A DNA stretch of 64,000 bases from Breviolum minutum Mf 1.05b.01 (GCA_000507305.1 DF241019.1:28258-92257), one strand, 5' to 3'; counted from the stretch's first letter, positions 43,107 through 54,400 are shown. Numbers and translations: made by a program. Notes: generated from the letters alone by a model not told the origin.

Positions 43107-43347
43107 CTGGTGATGTTCATGGGTGATTTTTCAAGGGACCACCAAGGACCATGGGACCCCCTGAAACATGGTAAGGTTTCAAACATACTATTCCTCAACA
43201 AATATATGGGAGGCATAGTATGGGAATAATAGCATGGGAAACTTACCAGTGAAACCCATGTGTTTTCGACCATTTTGTCGGGGCGGGCTACCCATGTCAC
43301 ACTCCATTTGAATAACGATGGGCGACAAAGGAAGGTCTTCGCCTCGC

Positions 43348-43425
43348 CTCGGACTGCTTGAAAATCCGACTGAAACGCTGCACCTCGGCGGGTTTTTGGC
43401 GCAGCGCAAGCGTTGTTTCGTGGTG
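43348..43425 (-). CDS. Gene 3, helical exon with GC donor
   Basis: 26 codons, phase 0-0: HHETTLALRQKPAEVQRFSR, IFKQSE. Acceptor ACCCTGGGCAG, donor GCGAGGCG. The 241-bp GC-AG intron that follows leads in phase into the proline-rich exon. Confidence 0.65.
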
Positions 43426-43587
43426 CTGCCCAGGGTTTTCGTTAGCGGACGAGTCGAAGATGGGTATACTTTCCCTACAGCTAACATAGCTGGCTATAGT
43501 TGGTGGTTGAATCAACCCATCTGAAAAATATGCGCAAGTCAAGTTGGAAATCTTTTCCCCAAAGCTATAGATACACTCCCTAAAGCT

Positions 43588-43697
43588 AAGCTGGTTGGTC
43601 GTTGAACCAACCCATCCGAAAAATATGCTCGTCAAATTGGATCATCTCCCCGTAGTAGGGGTAAAAGTATAAAGAAATATTTGAAACCACCACCTAG
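43588..43697. mobile_element. R2 element
   Basis: Complete; a truncated second copy lies at 43498-43562 in the same orientation. Confidence 0.75.
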
Positions 43698-44034
43698 TAA
43701 CATAGCTGGGAAATACACTGGAGATGGAAGTTGTGCTGTTTGAAATATGAAATATTTCCCTGAAGAAGATAGGCCTAAATTGCCCCAAAAGGAAACAAAT
43801 TAATCTGCCAAGCATCCATTTTCAGAGGCCACGTGTTAGTTTCAGGGAGGGTATCTTTAATTTGTATATATCACATATCCCAGTAACGGCTTTATTTTAG
43901 AAGGTGTCTCATCGTTTGAAAAACATACTGCAATCTTGAATTAAAAGCATGACATGTTTCGCCTTGGCTGGCGCGTGTCAAACATACCATCGAAATTAAA
44001 CTACCTTGGACTGATTTTCCAACATGATGGCAGT

Positions 44035-44147
44035 TTTCTCCCTGAAAAGAAGCAGTTCGCATCTGAAAATGGATGTTGGAAGACTATAAAAGGGTGGGGG
44101 GAATGATTCCATCTTTTCAGCTGTTTGGCAGTTTCAGGACAGGATAG
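44035..44147. mobile_element. R3 element
   Basis: Diverged ends, clear inner repeat. Confidence 0.65.
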
Positions 44148-44955
44148 TCTCCAGCGCCAACAGATTATTGGATGTGTTATTACAGCATGCACCATGATGA
44201 TTTCACCGAAGATGATCCTCAAAACTCAGAAATCATCGCAAAAAATACCTAAAACTAACAGTTCTTCGCTGAACGATAGGTCCAAAGAGAAACATGATCT
44301 CAGGGACTGTACATCCCTTTATCCCGGCAACAACTCGTGAGGGATGAAGGGTGTGACACTTCATGCTTGACCAAAAACCAGTGCTTCACCCTTGGCATAT
44401 CATGGCATTAACGGCAAGAAAACCCTTCCATGTTCTTGGGGCCCCATCTTGTGTCGGGTACACCCCCAAAAACTTACATGGATACTCCAAAATGACGGTT
44501 TGGAAAAGTTGGTTCCTTTTAAGTATGGCCGTTTTTGGTATCTATGTTAAAATTTCTGGGGTGTACATGCAAATAATTTCCCCAAACTCCGCCTTTTTTT
44601 TCCCAGCAATCCATTTTTAAAGGTGCTGCCCAGTGACCCTGAATTTCACTGCCGCAGAGGCACTGCGTCCTGCTGGGATGTCCTGCCAATAAAACGCCGA
44701 ACAAGCAAACCTACGGGACTATTAACCATTGGTTTCCGATAATAAGACCTTATTTCTTGGGGGGGCCCCGGGCATTGCCCCCTGAAGTACCCATGAACTT
44801 CAGGTCACCAAAACAGGATTCCACCAAGCTCAACGACGTCGATTTGATGGTGTTACAACACCTTAACTGTTTCCCTTTTCTTCCCACCCTTCGGTGTATT
44901 TGTTGCTCTTTGTTTTCGGAGCCAACTGCATCCCAAGGCTTCCCAAGGCTCCAAC

Positions 44956-45051
44956 CTGCACCTCTTGGAGCATCATTCGTTGTACTTCTTGTGGGGCCTC
45001 ACGTAAGGCCCGTGAAGCTTCCTCGTTCACATCCAAGCTCTTCAAGAAGTC
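44956..45051 (-). CDS. Gene 3, helical exon DFLKSLDVNEEAS...
   Basis: 32 codons, phase 0-0: DFLKSLDVNEEASRALREAP, QEVQRMMLQEVQ. Acceptor TGCAGCAACCAG, donor GTTGGAGCC. The frame continues open (VGALGSLGMQLAPKTKS), so a longer exon is possible. Looks like a small helical bundle domain. Confidence 0.65.
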
Positions 45052-45099
45052 CTGGTTGCTGCAGCAAAACCAACAAAAACAATCCAACAGGAGATGTTC

Positions 45100-45280
45100 C
45101 AAAAAAAACACCGGCCCTACTTTCCATGAAATACTGGTTGTTTGATAGGGATCCTTATCCCAGATGCTCGTTTTGTATGGTATATTTACCTACATTTGGG
45201 TAGTTTTGGGGGTAAATGTAGGTAAATATAGGCCATACAAAACGAGCATCTGGGAATGGCCATTTTTTCCGGAGATCCAT
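45100..45280. mobile_element. R11 element with R1 inserted
   Basis: TTTCCATGAAATACTGG, R1 variant at 45159, then CATTTTTTCC. Confidence 0.6.
45159..45254. mobile_element. R1 variant with CCCAGATGCTCG ends
   Basis: Near-perfect palindrome inserted in an R11 element. Confidence 0.85.
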
Positions 45281-45641
45281 GGGACGATTTGTACATCTTT
45301 ATGTTCCTGACATGAATGCTATAGTTTTTTTATGGAAAAATAGTAGGTACATACATCATTATACCATACATGGAGCATATGGGCAATTAGCTTTGGGGGA
45401 AGAATCTTTTTGACACGAACAAAACACACTTCCAGACAAGACAAAACGACAGTTTTCTCATGGTTTCCCCTCAACCTGGGTCCCATAACTGCGTTTATAG
45501 CTGGCAGGGGGCCCACCGATCGTAGGGATATGTGGAGTTTGGCCGTTGTTGCCCAGTTTTCACGCTGGGAAGGAGGCAGGGTTTCGTAGGATTTACAAGG
45601 TCACAAGGTTTCCGGTGATTTCAAGGATCGCCTTAACCAGT

Positions 45642-45764
45642 ACTTGGAGGATCCCATTTAGTAAGTGGTTAATAACCATAGTTAGTAAGTCCTGTGGTAT
45701 GAATGGCTTATAAATGGGGGTGATCCTAACCACTTACCAACTGGGATGATCCTCCAAGTAGTAC
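45642..45764. mobile_element. R8 element
   Basis: Arms TACTTGGAGGATCCCATTTA and ACTGGGATGATCCTCCAAGT. Confidence 0.8.
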
Positions 45765-46340
45765 CGGGTACCATTCTTGAATTGATCCTTCCCAATGGGG
45801 ATCTCGGAGCGAGTTCCAAGTTCAAGGTTTCATTTTTCAAAAAGAATTTGGCTGAGTTTTCTTTGCAAACAAAAATGATTTTTCTTCATTTGCAAACATT
45901 CTCAACTGGCTTCATGTTGTTCTTTTTTTTTTTTCGGGAGATACCTCCACAGATTGACTCCTCTAGATAACATCAGGAACACTTCATGTTTCTAAGGAAT
46001 TCAAATACATTCCATCAAAAAAAGTTGGACAAAACTAACCCATGGAAGTCCAACCACCAGCATTTTTCATACGTTGGTTTACAGGCCACCGTTTTTGTTT
46101 GTATATAAGGGTTACCCTCCAGGGAAGGATCACATATATATATATATATACATTATATACCACCGTGGGAAAAGGCAAAATCATCGACTCAAAAGTGCCA
46201 AACGGGATAGGATCTGTGATCGTTCCCTAGTTCGGGTACATCCGTATCGGGAACCCACCCATTTTTTTCACATGCTGGTGAGACCTTGCAAGGTACCCGG
46301 GTGCCAAAAAACAAGAGACCATCATCCTCAACAGCCCTAC

Positions 46341-46407
46341 CTCCACATCAGCAGTGAGGGTCAAATCCTGATCGGGTGGCGAAAAATCTGTGACGAACCA
46401 TCTGGAA
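46341..46407 (-). CDS. Gene 3, exon SRWFVTDFSPPDQ...
   Basis: One nucleotide plus 22 codons, SRWFVTDFSPPDQDLTLTAD then VE; acceptor TGACACCTCATAG, donor GTAGGGCTG. Joins 44956-45051 in phase 0. Confidence 0.65.
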
Positions 46408-46468
46408 CTATGAGGTGTCACCGCCGATGGCAAAAATGTGTTGACTTTTCCCTATGAATTTATCCAGC

Positions 46469-46574
46469 TAATTGGTGGCTTCAACCAACTTGAAAAATAT
46501 TAGTAATATTAGTCAAATTGGATCATTTCCCCAGGTAGAGGTGAAAATTAAAGAAGTGTTTGAGTTGCCACCTA
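46469..46574. mobile_element. R2 element
   Basis: Complete copy with TAATTGGTGGCTTC left end. Confidence 0.7.
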
Positions 46575-47280
46575 GCCAGGAATATCCTTGGACAGGGATT
46601 TCGCCCTTCAATCCTATTATGAGGCTGGGATTGGAACCCTCAATCCTATCCTCGGGAAAATATTGGATTCTTAGTGTTTGATAATTGTGAGGGATGTTGT
46701 ACTCACTTAGCCAATGGACCCTGAAATAAAAGTTTGAACTTTATTTTCCCTACTAAATATGTAACCCCAAAAAGTTTAAAGTTTAGCCATTGGCCAAGTA
46801 AGTGTAAAAAGGCCGTAAAAGGGTGATTCTATGATTGCATTCTGATCTATATGGATATATTATTGAGAAACGTGTTACCCAAAAAATAATGCCTGGGGAA
46901 GTGGTGGATAATTTTTGGCCAACAAAAAAGGGTGATTAGAATGGAGACAAAAACCGTGGGAATCAATGGGATAGGCTGGATCTACCCCCCCCCACCCACC
47001 CAGGATTCCAGTCACAAATGAAGGTTTAGGTTTGGATTCCCGATCCTAAAAATGCAATGTTATTTCCGGTGGTGTTTTTTTGCATCCTGCGTGATAATTT
47101 TTCCTCAACCTATAGGGATAAGCTACGAACCGCCATTTTCCATGGATTTCCATTCTTCAACCGTAAAATCAGGAATCCCCATAAGACTTTGCCAGCCAGA
47201 AAGGTACAAAGTCACCAGTTATAAGTTGGGGCCCCACTAGTACACTTGTGGGGGTGAAATACACCCAGTTACCCATTCCC

Positions 47281-47394
47281 TAGGGATCCAATCACCTTGT
47301 CAAATGATGATTGGGGTGTATAATCACCTCCTTAGCAAGGTATTTAGGTTCCATTACCATTCTCAGAAGGTGATTGGATCCCTAGGGATTGATT
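47281..47394. mobile_element. R13 element
   Basis: Arms TAGGGATCCAATCACCTT and AAGGTGATTGGATCCCTA, near perfect. Confidence 0.85.
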
Positions 47395-47733
47395 GTCGGC
47401 CGTTTATAAGGGGCCCCATGTCACTCCATTTAAAAATAGTAGTTGCCCTGCCTTGTAGAATTGGTAAGAGCACACCACTGGTTGCTGAAAACAAAAACAC
47501 AAACCATTGGTTGATAGTAGTTATGTCACGTCAAATCTGACAAACTTATGACAAAGATGTTGATTCCACCTAAAATAGCTTGTCTGTATCTATAGCTGTT
47601 GGTTGAACCCAGTCATGCAAACCTGAATTGGTCAAATTGGAACTTCCTAAGTAGGATTATACCTAACATGTCGCAAACCACTTTGTCCGGTTGACATCAA
47701 CCCAAAAAGGACAATCTCATCTTTTAAATTCAC

Positions 47734-47856
47734 CTTGCTTCGGTATGGTTGGCCGGGCGTAGGTAAAAGGGACCTCCATACCGGAACACTTCCTGGCAAA
47801 ACCCCTGGTTTTCCCCTTCCGAGCCTCTTTAGCTTTCGGCGGCTCTGTGAGCCTCG
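47734..47856 (-). CDS. Gene 3, basic exon
   Basis: Acceptor ATCCCCGACACAG; reads RLTEPPKAKEARKGKTRGFA, RKCSGMEVPFTYARPTIPKQ; donor GTGAATTT. 123 nt. Strongly basic first half. Phase to 46341-46407 does not fit directly, so a small exon is probably missing between. Confidence 0.6.
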
Positions 47857-48584
47857 CTGTGTCGGGGATACTTAGATTTCCATGACGAACCAACAAGGAT
47901 GTTGATGATGTTGCCACCTACAATAAGCGGATGGTCATCAAACCAACAGCTGGGTTTATCTGCATATGTAAATATATAAGTACATATCTATAGGCGATAT
48001 AAATAAGTATATACATCCATTGCAAAATGATTGAGAAACAGTTCCACACATGTTTCCAAAAGGGTAACGATTCACATACTGCATGTAAAGAAACAACAAA
48101 AATACAAATATACAATAAGCATCCCCAATATACATGAGAACCATGCAAAACTTCAATCATGTATGGTATTCTTATTGTTTTTGTTCTGCCCCAAAATCCT
48201 ATGTTCTATGGTATTTGGGGATGGTTATTTTCTATCAATATATCTATGTAATATTAATAAGTTTAATGCATCAGGAAAAGTATCCAAAGACTCCACCCGA
48301 GTAGGTTGGCTATATTCCCCAATCCTAAACTACTAATAGACTAAACTTGTTTCTTGATCGCGATACCGTGTACATCAACGTAATGTAAATGCAACACTGT
48401 GACACATGTGTACATCAATGACGTGCACATGGATAACACACTGTGCATATAATGCATGTATACATATATGTATCATCAACAAAAATAATAATGTTCATAT
48501 GTATTCATAGAATCTACACGCTTACATACATAATAAACATATGCTATAAATGATTGTTTGAAAGGTAAAATGGCATCTTACTTG

Positions 48585-48735
48585 GAACAAACAAGAAACA
48601 CGTTGGTTTAGAAAGGAGTTACACTCTCCCAAAAGAAAATTTGGACAGGTTTCATGTTCCGAACAATGAATGTTCAGGACGACGAATTCTATACCGAAAA
48701 AAGACTCAACCACAACCTTATGAAGCCCGTAATTC
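48585..48735 (-). CDS. Possible exon with GTAAGA donor
   Basis: Open frame HKVVVESFFGIEFVVLNIHC, SEHETCPNFLLGECNSFLNQ ending at TTCCAA/GTAAGATG, a strong donor. The acceptor is unclear. Confidence 0.4.
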
Positions 48736-49095
48736 AATAAACCTTGCCGATTCGTACTGTCTCAAAATAAGACATATTTCATGTATATAAATATACAAGT
48801 GTATACATGTATATACTGTATATGTAAAATATATATATATATGGTTGTGTGTATCTATATCAGTATATATATTATCACCAGTTCTATCAGGCCTTACCCA
48901 AGATCTCAACTGGATCCTTATTCTACCAAGTATCATCAAGCCAATCTCTATACCCAAACTCTCAATGTATGATATATTTACCTTACATTTACAACACATT
49001 TACCCATTAAATGTAGATAACATATTATTATACATTTGCAGCATCTATCGGTAGCATCACTGGTTCCATTCTGTTTCCATCACTGGATCTTCCGC

Positions 49096-49470
49096 CCAAA
49101 ACTGAGCCACGAAAAAAATACACTCTTACTTTCAATTATACTGCTTGTTTTATGGGGATCCTTCTGCCATGGTTCAATATAATCCCCACATAACTGGGTA
49201 GTACAACATGGACATGAGTCATTATATTACCAACCCAAACAATGCACTATTGATGGGAAATCCCCCACAAAAATACCATACCAAAATTATTTTTTGGAAT
49301 CTGCCCCGAGCCTGGTAATAATACAGGTTGTTTAATACCATACTGGTAACTATACTGGTTGTTAAGGATTCTGGATTCTTATAATGGTGCATTATATATA
49401 AATTCCCCACATAACTGGGTAGTATGTCATCCCCAAAAAAAACCAGGGAAAAAGTGGTAAATGGCACAAA
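49096..49470. mobile_element. R11 element
   Basis: CTGAGCCACGAAAAAAA end and CCCACATAACTGGGTAGT core, seen twice. Confidence 0.65.
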
Positions 49471-49560
49471 TACCATGCATTGGTTTACAAAAAGGCCTGT
49501 ATTAACCTACCCTTTTGGGGATTTTAGTTAGCCATGTACTTTGACCAGGGGCTATACCTC

Positions 49561-49659
49561 CAGTTGGTGGTTTCAACCCCTTTGAAAAATATTGGTCAAA
49601 ATGGACATCTTCCCCAAATAGGGCTGAAAATACAAAATATTTGAAACCACCACCCAGAC
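49561..49659. mobile_element. R2 element at a splice donor
   Basis: On the minus strand it starts GTCTGGGTGGTGGTTTC at the donor of exon 49660-49847. Confidence 0.8.
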
Positions 49660-49847
49660 CTTAAACCAACCGTGTTGTTTTTCATGGCCGCAACTTCGGC
49701 ATTTCTGTGATCTCCGGACAAGTGCTTGGGTGGCGGTTCCTTCGGCGGCTTGGGCATCGGCTTCGGTTTCGGCGGAGCCTGGCCTGGCAAAACGGTCCGA
49801 ACGGTGAAGAGGGCGGTTTCGGTTGTCGAATTGAAACACGTGTTTTC
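49660..49847 (-). CDS. Gene 3, exon with Pro/Lys-rich centre
   Basis: Acceptor TGGGATTTTAG, phase 0, ENTCFNSTTETALFTVRTVL, PGQAPPKPKPMPKPPKEPPP, KHLSGDHRNAEVAAMKNNTV, GL; donor GTCTGGG. The donor is the first base of an R2 element, and the acceptor abuts an R1 element, so this exon is bordered by repeats on both sides. A second open frame is present but has poorer codon composition. Confidence 0.65.
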
Positions 49848-49930
49848 CTAAAATCCCATAGGATCCATGCATGATATATTTTCCTACATTTGGTTGATTT
49901 TTGTATATTTTTGTGATAAATGTAGGTAAA

Positions 49931-50043
49931 ATTTCCCTAAGGATCCAGATATGGTCTAAGAAGAGGATTTTTAGGGTTCCAAACCCATCCCTAGAATAGG
50001 AATACGTGGAATTCTTTTGACATACGTGGATTCTTAGGGACAC
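49931..50043. mobile_element. R6 element at a splice donor
   Basis: On minus it starts GTGTCCCTAAGAATCC at the donor of exon 50044; joined to an R1 remnant (49855-49930). Confidence 0.75.
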
Positions 50044-50169
50044 TTGTTGTGATGATAAATTTTCTGAACATGAAGCATTCAAACGCACCAAAATTGCTTG
50101 CTGTGTTTGAGATATGTTGATAGTGCCTTTCAACTCGTTGGAATATATCCAACCAATTCAGATAATATG
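50044..50169 (-). CDS. Gene 3, exon between R7 and R6 elements
   Basis: Two readings compete. From the R7 acceptor (CACCTTGAAG) the frame gives TLPYYLNWLDIFQRVERHYQ and HISNTASNFGAFECFMFRK. A different frame, starting from about 50105, gives TINISQTQQAILVRLNASCS and ENLSSQQ and joins exon 49660-49847 in phase 0. The donor GTGTCCCTAAGAATCC is the end of an R6 element in both cases. Confidence 0.5.
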
Positions 50170-50170
50170 G

Positions 50171-50313
50171 AAGTGTCTTCAAGGTGGGCCCCTACTTGTT
50201 ATAAATGGATTTATTACCCCTATAAGTGGCCTTATAAATGGTTACAGTAACTGGGGAAATAAAACTCGGTAAGTCGAGTTAAAACCCTAACTCTTAGTAT
50301 TAGGGGCCCACCT
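50171..50313. mobile_element. R7 element
   Basis: GTGGGCCCC start and CCACCTTGAAG end on minus; the downstream exon begins at its edge. Confidence 0.75.
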
Positions 50314-50597
50314 CGTATGGACTCAAAAGACTTTTTGGGGACTTACGCCTACATTCAACCAAGACTAGCCAACGCAATCTTATACTCGTTGTATACAGTC
50401 TCAATAGAGTATTTGGGGTTTTGGATGGTAGGATGTGTTTTTTTGTTTTTTTGTTTCGACGTTGAATACGTATAATTATAGTCTATCAGTCATTTTTTTC
50501 CCATACGATATGTTCAGAAAGAAAAAACATATCAACATGTGTTAGTTTAATGTATAGCCACTTGAAGGATGCCTTAAAATATAACCAACCAACCCAC

Positions 50598-50668
50598 CTC
50601 TCTTGGTCGTTTTACTGCAGCATCCCGATGTCCAGCCTGACGTGGGTGTCCAGCCTTTGCCACCTGGC
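50598..50668 (-). CDS. Basic exon (QVAKAGHPRQAGHRDAAVKR)
   Basis: Two nucleotides plus 23 codons ending PRE; acceptor GACACACCAG, donor GTGGGTTGG. GC-rich island. Probably gene 3. Confidence 0.6.
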
Positions 50669-50715
50669 CTGGTGTGTCAAGTTGATAAATTCCTCTGAGA
50701 GGTAGAAACACCTTA

Positions 50716-50983
50716 TCAACATAGATGGCATGCCCGATACCAATTTTGGTAGGCCCCTGGTTCCAAGGGTCCAAAAATAAACACAATATGTAGGGACGGG
50801 ATGTGCCATCTACTGCTTGCAATTACTGTATATGAAACCAAAAAAACCCAAGCTTCATGCACACTATATATTTTCGGGAGAAATCTACCACCAAAATGAC
50901 CAACATCAAGTCCTGAAGTTTGATTCAGTTGCCGCCAAACGCGACCTTGTCTCACCATCTGCCCAATCATCTTCACCTCAAAA
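50716..50983 (-). CDS. Possible long exon, minus strand
   Basis: About 88 open codons (VKMIGQMVRQGRVWRQLNQT, SGLDVGHFGG) after a possible acceptor TTTTTGAG. The lower part is hydrophobic and may be non-coding. The plus strand is also open. Confidence 0.3.
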
Positions 50984-51148
50984 AGGGCCCAAGAGGGGTC
51001 GCTATTTCAATTAGCCCACATCTTATTCTAAAAACTGAAATATACGTCTCTTTTTAACCTTCCAAATCAAGCTCCAAAAAATCTGCAATCAAGGGACAAA
51101 GGGCCCCAATTAGAAAGGTGAAATGGGTATATATCCACAAGGTTTTAC

Positions 51149-51272
51149 AAGGTGGACCCCTAGAAGTTATAAGTATGGTTATAACTCTCTTTATAACTCC
51201 ACTTATAGTGGTGAAATAACCCCAATTACCTACATAACTGCATTTGTAACGATCGGCTTGGGGCCCACCTCG
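51149..51272. mobile_element. R7 element, no obvious acceptor
   Basis: Same arms but neither strand has AG at the end, so probably not an intron. Confidence 0.75.
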
Positions 51273-51536
51273 TATTTACAAAATCTATTGTATATATATA
51301 TATACATGTTGGTACAGCCTGAGGAAAAATTGAACAAGACACATTTGCAACCACCATCCATAGCAAATACATGCTAGTCTAATAGTCACTTGTTTATATA
51401 AGTTTGAATTGAATTAACCCCCTTCACACTCCCTGCAAAGTGGGTCTATATTGGTTTATAATTGGTTTATAATTTCATAATTCATCAGTGTACTGTAATT
51501 GAACAAACCCAACTTTGTTTAGCTACTTAGCACATT

Positions 51537-51620
51537 TCAGCCACCAATTCTTTGGCTTTTCAATTTATTTCTCCCCGCCCCATCCCGCTCTGTTTTGTGC
51601 TCGAACAAATCCAAAAAAAT
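51537..51620 (-). CDS. Gene 4, terminal exon with TGA stop
   Basis: Directly after the R11 acceptor TTCGTTGCTCAG it reads IFLDLFEHKTERDGAGRNKL and KSQRIGG, then TGA. 28 codons including stop, phase 0, matching exon 52012-52098. Marks the 3' end of gene 4 coding sequence. Confidence 0.55.
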   Translation of the reverse strand: MFLDLFEHKTERDGAGRNKLKSQRIGG

Positions 51621-51722
51621 CTGAGCAACGAAAACAAAAACATCTTACTTTCCATGAAATATAGGGATTCTTATAATGGTTTATGGAATAATTCCCACAT
51701 AACTGGGTAGTATAATCCCCTA

Positions 51723-51817
51723 TCCCATAGAATCCATGGGACTGGTATATTTACCTACATTGATCCCATAAAAATCAACCAAATGTAGCTAAATATAACA
51801 TACATGGATCCTATGGG
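51723..51817. mobile_element. R1 element nested in R11
   Basis: Interrupts the R11 copy that forms the last intron of gene 4. Confidence 0.85.
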
Positions 51818-51836
51818 TATACACCCTAAACAACTA

Positions 51837-51978
51837 GGGTACTAGGATGTCCCAGGGAAGTTAGGATCAAAGGTTAGGATCAGTGGGTTATAACCCCAAG
51901 TAATACCCCATTCATAAGTGGATTATAAACCGTTGATCCTAACCATTGATCCAAACTTCCAACGGGGGACATCCAAGT
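51837..51978. mobile_element. R9 element nested in R11
   Basis: Arms TACTAGGATGTCCC and GGGGACATCCAAGTA. Confidence 0.75.
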
Positions 51979-52011
51979 AGCCACCCTTTTTTCTAGCTGC
52001 TCATCTTAAAC

Positions 52012-52098
52012 GTCAAGGTGCTGGAAGTTTCCTCCCAGGTATGAGCCGGAGGAGCCTGACGACTCTCGACGAGGACCCCGGGATCGAAGGTGGGTTGG
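52012..52098 (-). CDS. Gene 4, Arg/Ser/Gly exon
   Basis: Acceptor AAAGAACCATAG, 29 codons phase 0-0: PTHLRSRGPRRESSGSSGSY, LGGNFQHLD; donor GTTTAAG. A second frame (FDPGVLVESRQAPPAHTWEE) is open to a TAG at 51993. The frame given is preferred because its GT donor and phase both fit the next exon. Confidence 0.5.
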
Positions 52099-52789
52099 CT
52101 ATGGTTCTTTCTCCCATAATCATCGAAGTTGCAAAAAAGCTGGGGGCTTCCGAAAAGAGTGGGTTTTCCCCCCCAAATCATCCATTTCTAGTAGGGTTTT
52201 CCATTCTAAATCATCCGTTTTGGGGTACCACTATTTTTGGAAACACCCAGCTGTATTTAAAAAAGTAACTACTATTGGGGGGGACCCATTTTTCACTTCC
52301 ATGATTATTGGAGGAAAGGGTAGGTCTTTCCTTGTTGGGACTCATATGTTTAGCTACATTGAATGGTGGATTTTTTATGCTAACTTTGCAGGTTAAATAT
52401 TTGTGAATACAGCAAAACAATAAAACATATATAATCATGTGGGTTTTGGGGCTGCCCACCAAAAAAATCCTATACCACCTGAACTGCGCGGGTTTTGTTT
52501 GGCGGTTTGGTCGTATAAACAATTACCATACATAATCTTTCATAGGAAAAGGCTTTAAGTGGAAAGATTGACTGTAGGCTTTGCGTTCGTACAAAGGCAA
52601 AGGGCTTTTGGATCTGGGTCAAGTCTGAACTTTGAACAGATTTCATTGGATCAAAAATCCTACTTCAAACTGAAAAGAACTAAGGCCCTGGGTGTTTAGT
52701 GCTTCACCCCAAAGACGACTTTCTGTCGAACCGCATGCATCTTCCGGATCTTTCAGAACCGCACTCTTTCAGGATCCTTCAAGTTCATT

Positions 52790-52887
52790 ACCCTCCCCAA
52801 AATAAGAGGTCGCCCCTGAAAATAGGCCAAAGGATCGTCTCCCAAGCACCGAGTTTCAGGGGGTTTCCTTAGTTTCAGGGATGTAAT
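52790..52887. mobile_element. R3 element
   Basis: Both ends recognisable. Confidence 0.7.
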
Positions 52888-53607
52888 GGTGGAAGATATC
52901 CCAAATCCAATCAGATTCCCTTCTCCTAACTGATCCCTTTTCTTAAAGATCGGTTTAGGTTGAAATTATATATATCGAAACCTGGGAGCAACCAAAAACC
53001 GAAGAGTGATTATATAGCTAGTGGTTGAACCAACTCATTTGAAAAAAATCGGCAACTTGGATCATTTCTCTGATTTTGGGGAAGATAAGAAACATCTACC
53101 AGCACCTTCAAAGGGGTTCCTAAAGGGTATCATTTCACCATCCCTTAGGGTTTTTCATTGGCATCCCTTTGAAGCTGCTGATAACCGTTTGAAACCATAT
53201 ATTTCCCTGGACATCCAAACACTACCCTAAACACCAAACCTCAGGAGGTATGACTGGATGTCTAGGGTTTTATTAACCTTTGAAGATGGGCCATATTTTT
53301 TTCTAGGTTCAACTTGACTACCCTGTGATTTGGAAGATTCTGGGACCCTTTAGCTCCCCAATTAGTAGGGAAATAGATCACCCTTGCTAGCTCTGTGGCA
53401 GGCACAGGGGAAAACATCAAAATGAGACTAGAGATCACCCCGAGCTTCAAATCGCTCCCCCAATATCACAGCCATTCGACCTGCTGAACAAATAATAAAA
53501 ACTACAAACAATATTAATCCATCCCTTCGGATCCAATCACCTTTTTCCAGGTTCAACTTGATGAACTTTGGGACCATGAGCTCCAAATTCGTTTGTTTGT
53601 CAAGTAC

Positions 53608-53662
53608 GTCTTTCCCAACGCCGCCAACGCCGCCACCGCCTTTGCTGGTTGAACAGGTCTCG
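53608..53662 (-). CDS. Gene 4, GC-rich exon, frame uncertain
   Basis: A GGC/GTT-rich block. The frame with a GTACTTG donor in phase 0 reads ETCSTSKGGGGVGGVGKD. Two other frames are open, one reading GPKARPVQPAKAVAALAALG, which looks more like a structured linker. All agree on the minus strand. Confidence 0.45.
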
Positions 53663-53994
53663 CTTTAGGACCTTTCGGACGGAAGCGACTTGAGAGAAAA
53701 ACATGGAGTGAGGGCCCAATTTTTTCACACATGCAAAAAACAACAAAAAGGGATGTATTTGGGGGGGATGCCGGGATGATGGATGTATGTATAGATGATG
53801 TATCATGATATCAACATGTATTCTTGAAAAGTACGTATATCATATCATATCTATTTGGGGGTGGTAGATAACCAAACCAACCATCCATCCAACTGGCATT
53901 ACAAAAAAACAACCCATCCCCCCAAATCAACTCATCATTACTAGCCAAATTACCCCCCAAAAAAATCACCCACCTACCCAGTAGATTTCCCACC

Positions 53995-54095
53995 CTAAAG
54001 ATCCAGATATGTCCTAAGAAATGGATTTCCCCTATATTATCTATATTCCTATTCTCCTACTGGATTGGGAGGGGTCTGGATTCTTAGTGCCATGA
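53995..54095. mobile_element. R6 element
   Basis: Complete copy. Confidence 0.7.
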
Positions 54096-54181
54096 AATAC
54101 GGGAAAATTTTGCCCTTCCAAAAAGCTACATTTTTTTTTCGCCAAAGACACGTGGCTTCAGGGCGGGTGCTCCTGATTCAC

Positions 54182-54208
54182 CTGGAGGACCCCCGGGAGG
54201 AAACTGAA
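54182..54208 (-). CDS. Gene 4, 27-nt micro-exon candidate
   Basis: FSFLPGVLQ (phase 0) or VQFPPGGPPG (phase 1) between acceptor CCAACAAAG and donor GTGAATCAGG. Too short to be sure. Confidence 0.35.
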
Positions 54209-54251
54209 CTTTGTTGGGATGACAAATAGGAAAATCCCATAGGATCCATAT

Positions 54252-54400
54252 GGTGGTTTCCTAAGGGTGGTAGGAAATGGTCCATATGGGGGTTTCCTAC
54301 CAGTAAAATGGTGGGTTTCCCCAACTGGCCCATGGGTTTTCCCACTAAAGATGATCATTTTGGGGTGTGAAATGGGGGGTTCCACCATGTAAGGAAACAC
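54252..54400. mobile_element. R10 element
   Basis: Enlarged copy with TGGTGGGTTTCCCC core. Confidence 0.7.

Larger units (their letters stand above)
51612..52004 (-). mobile_element. R11 element filling the last intron of gene 4
   Basis: On minus, R11 starts like GTGAGCAATGAAAAAAAGGG (here diverged, GATGAGCAGCTAG) and ends TTTTCGTTGCTCAG, so its terminal repeats carry donor and acceptor. The intron is 51621-52011. R1 and R9 are nested in it. Confidence 0.65.

Noticed and set aside
42855-43229. Plus-strand 124-codon frame and minus Arg-rich frame
   Set aside because: Shadows of the proline-rich exon 42935-43106.
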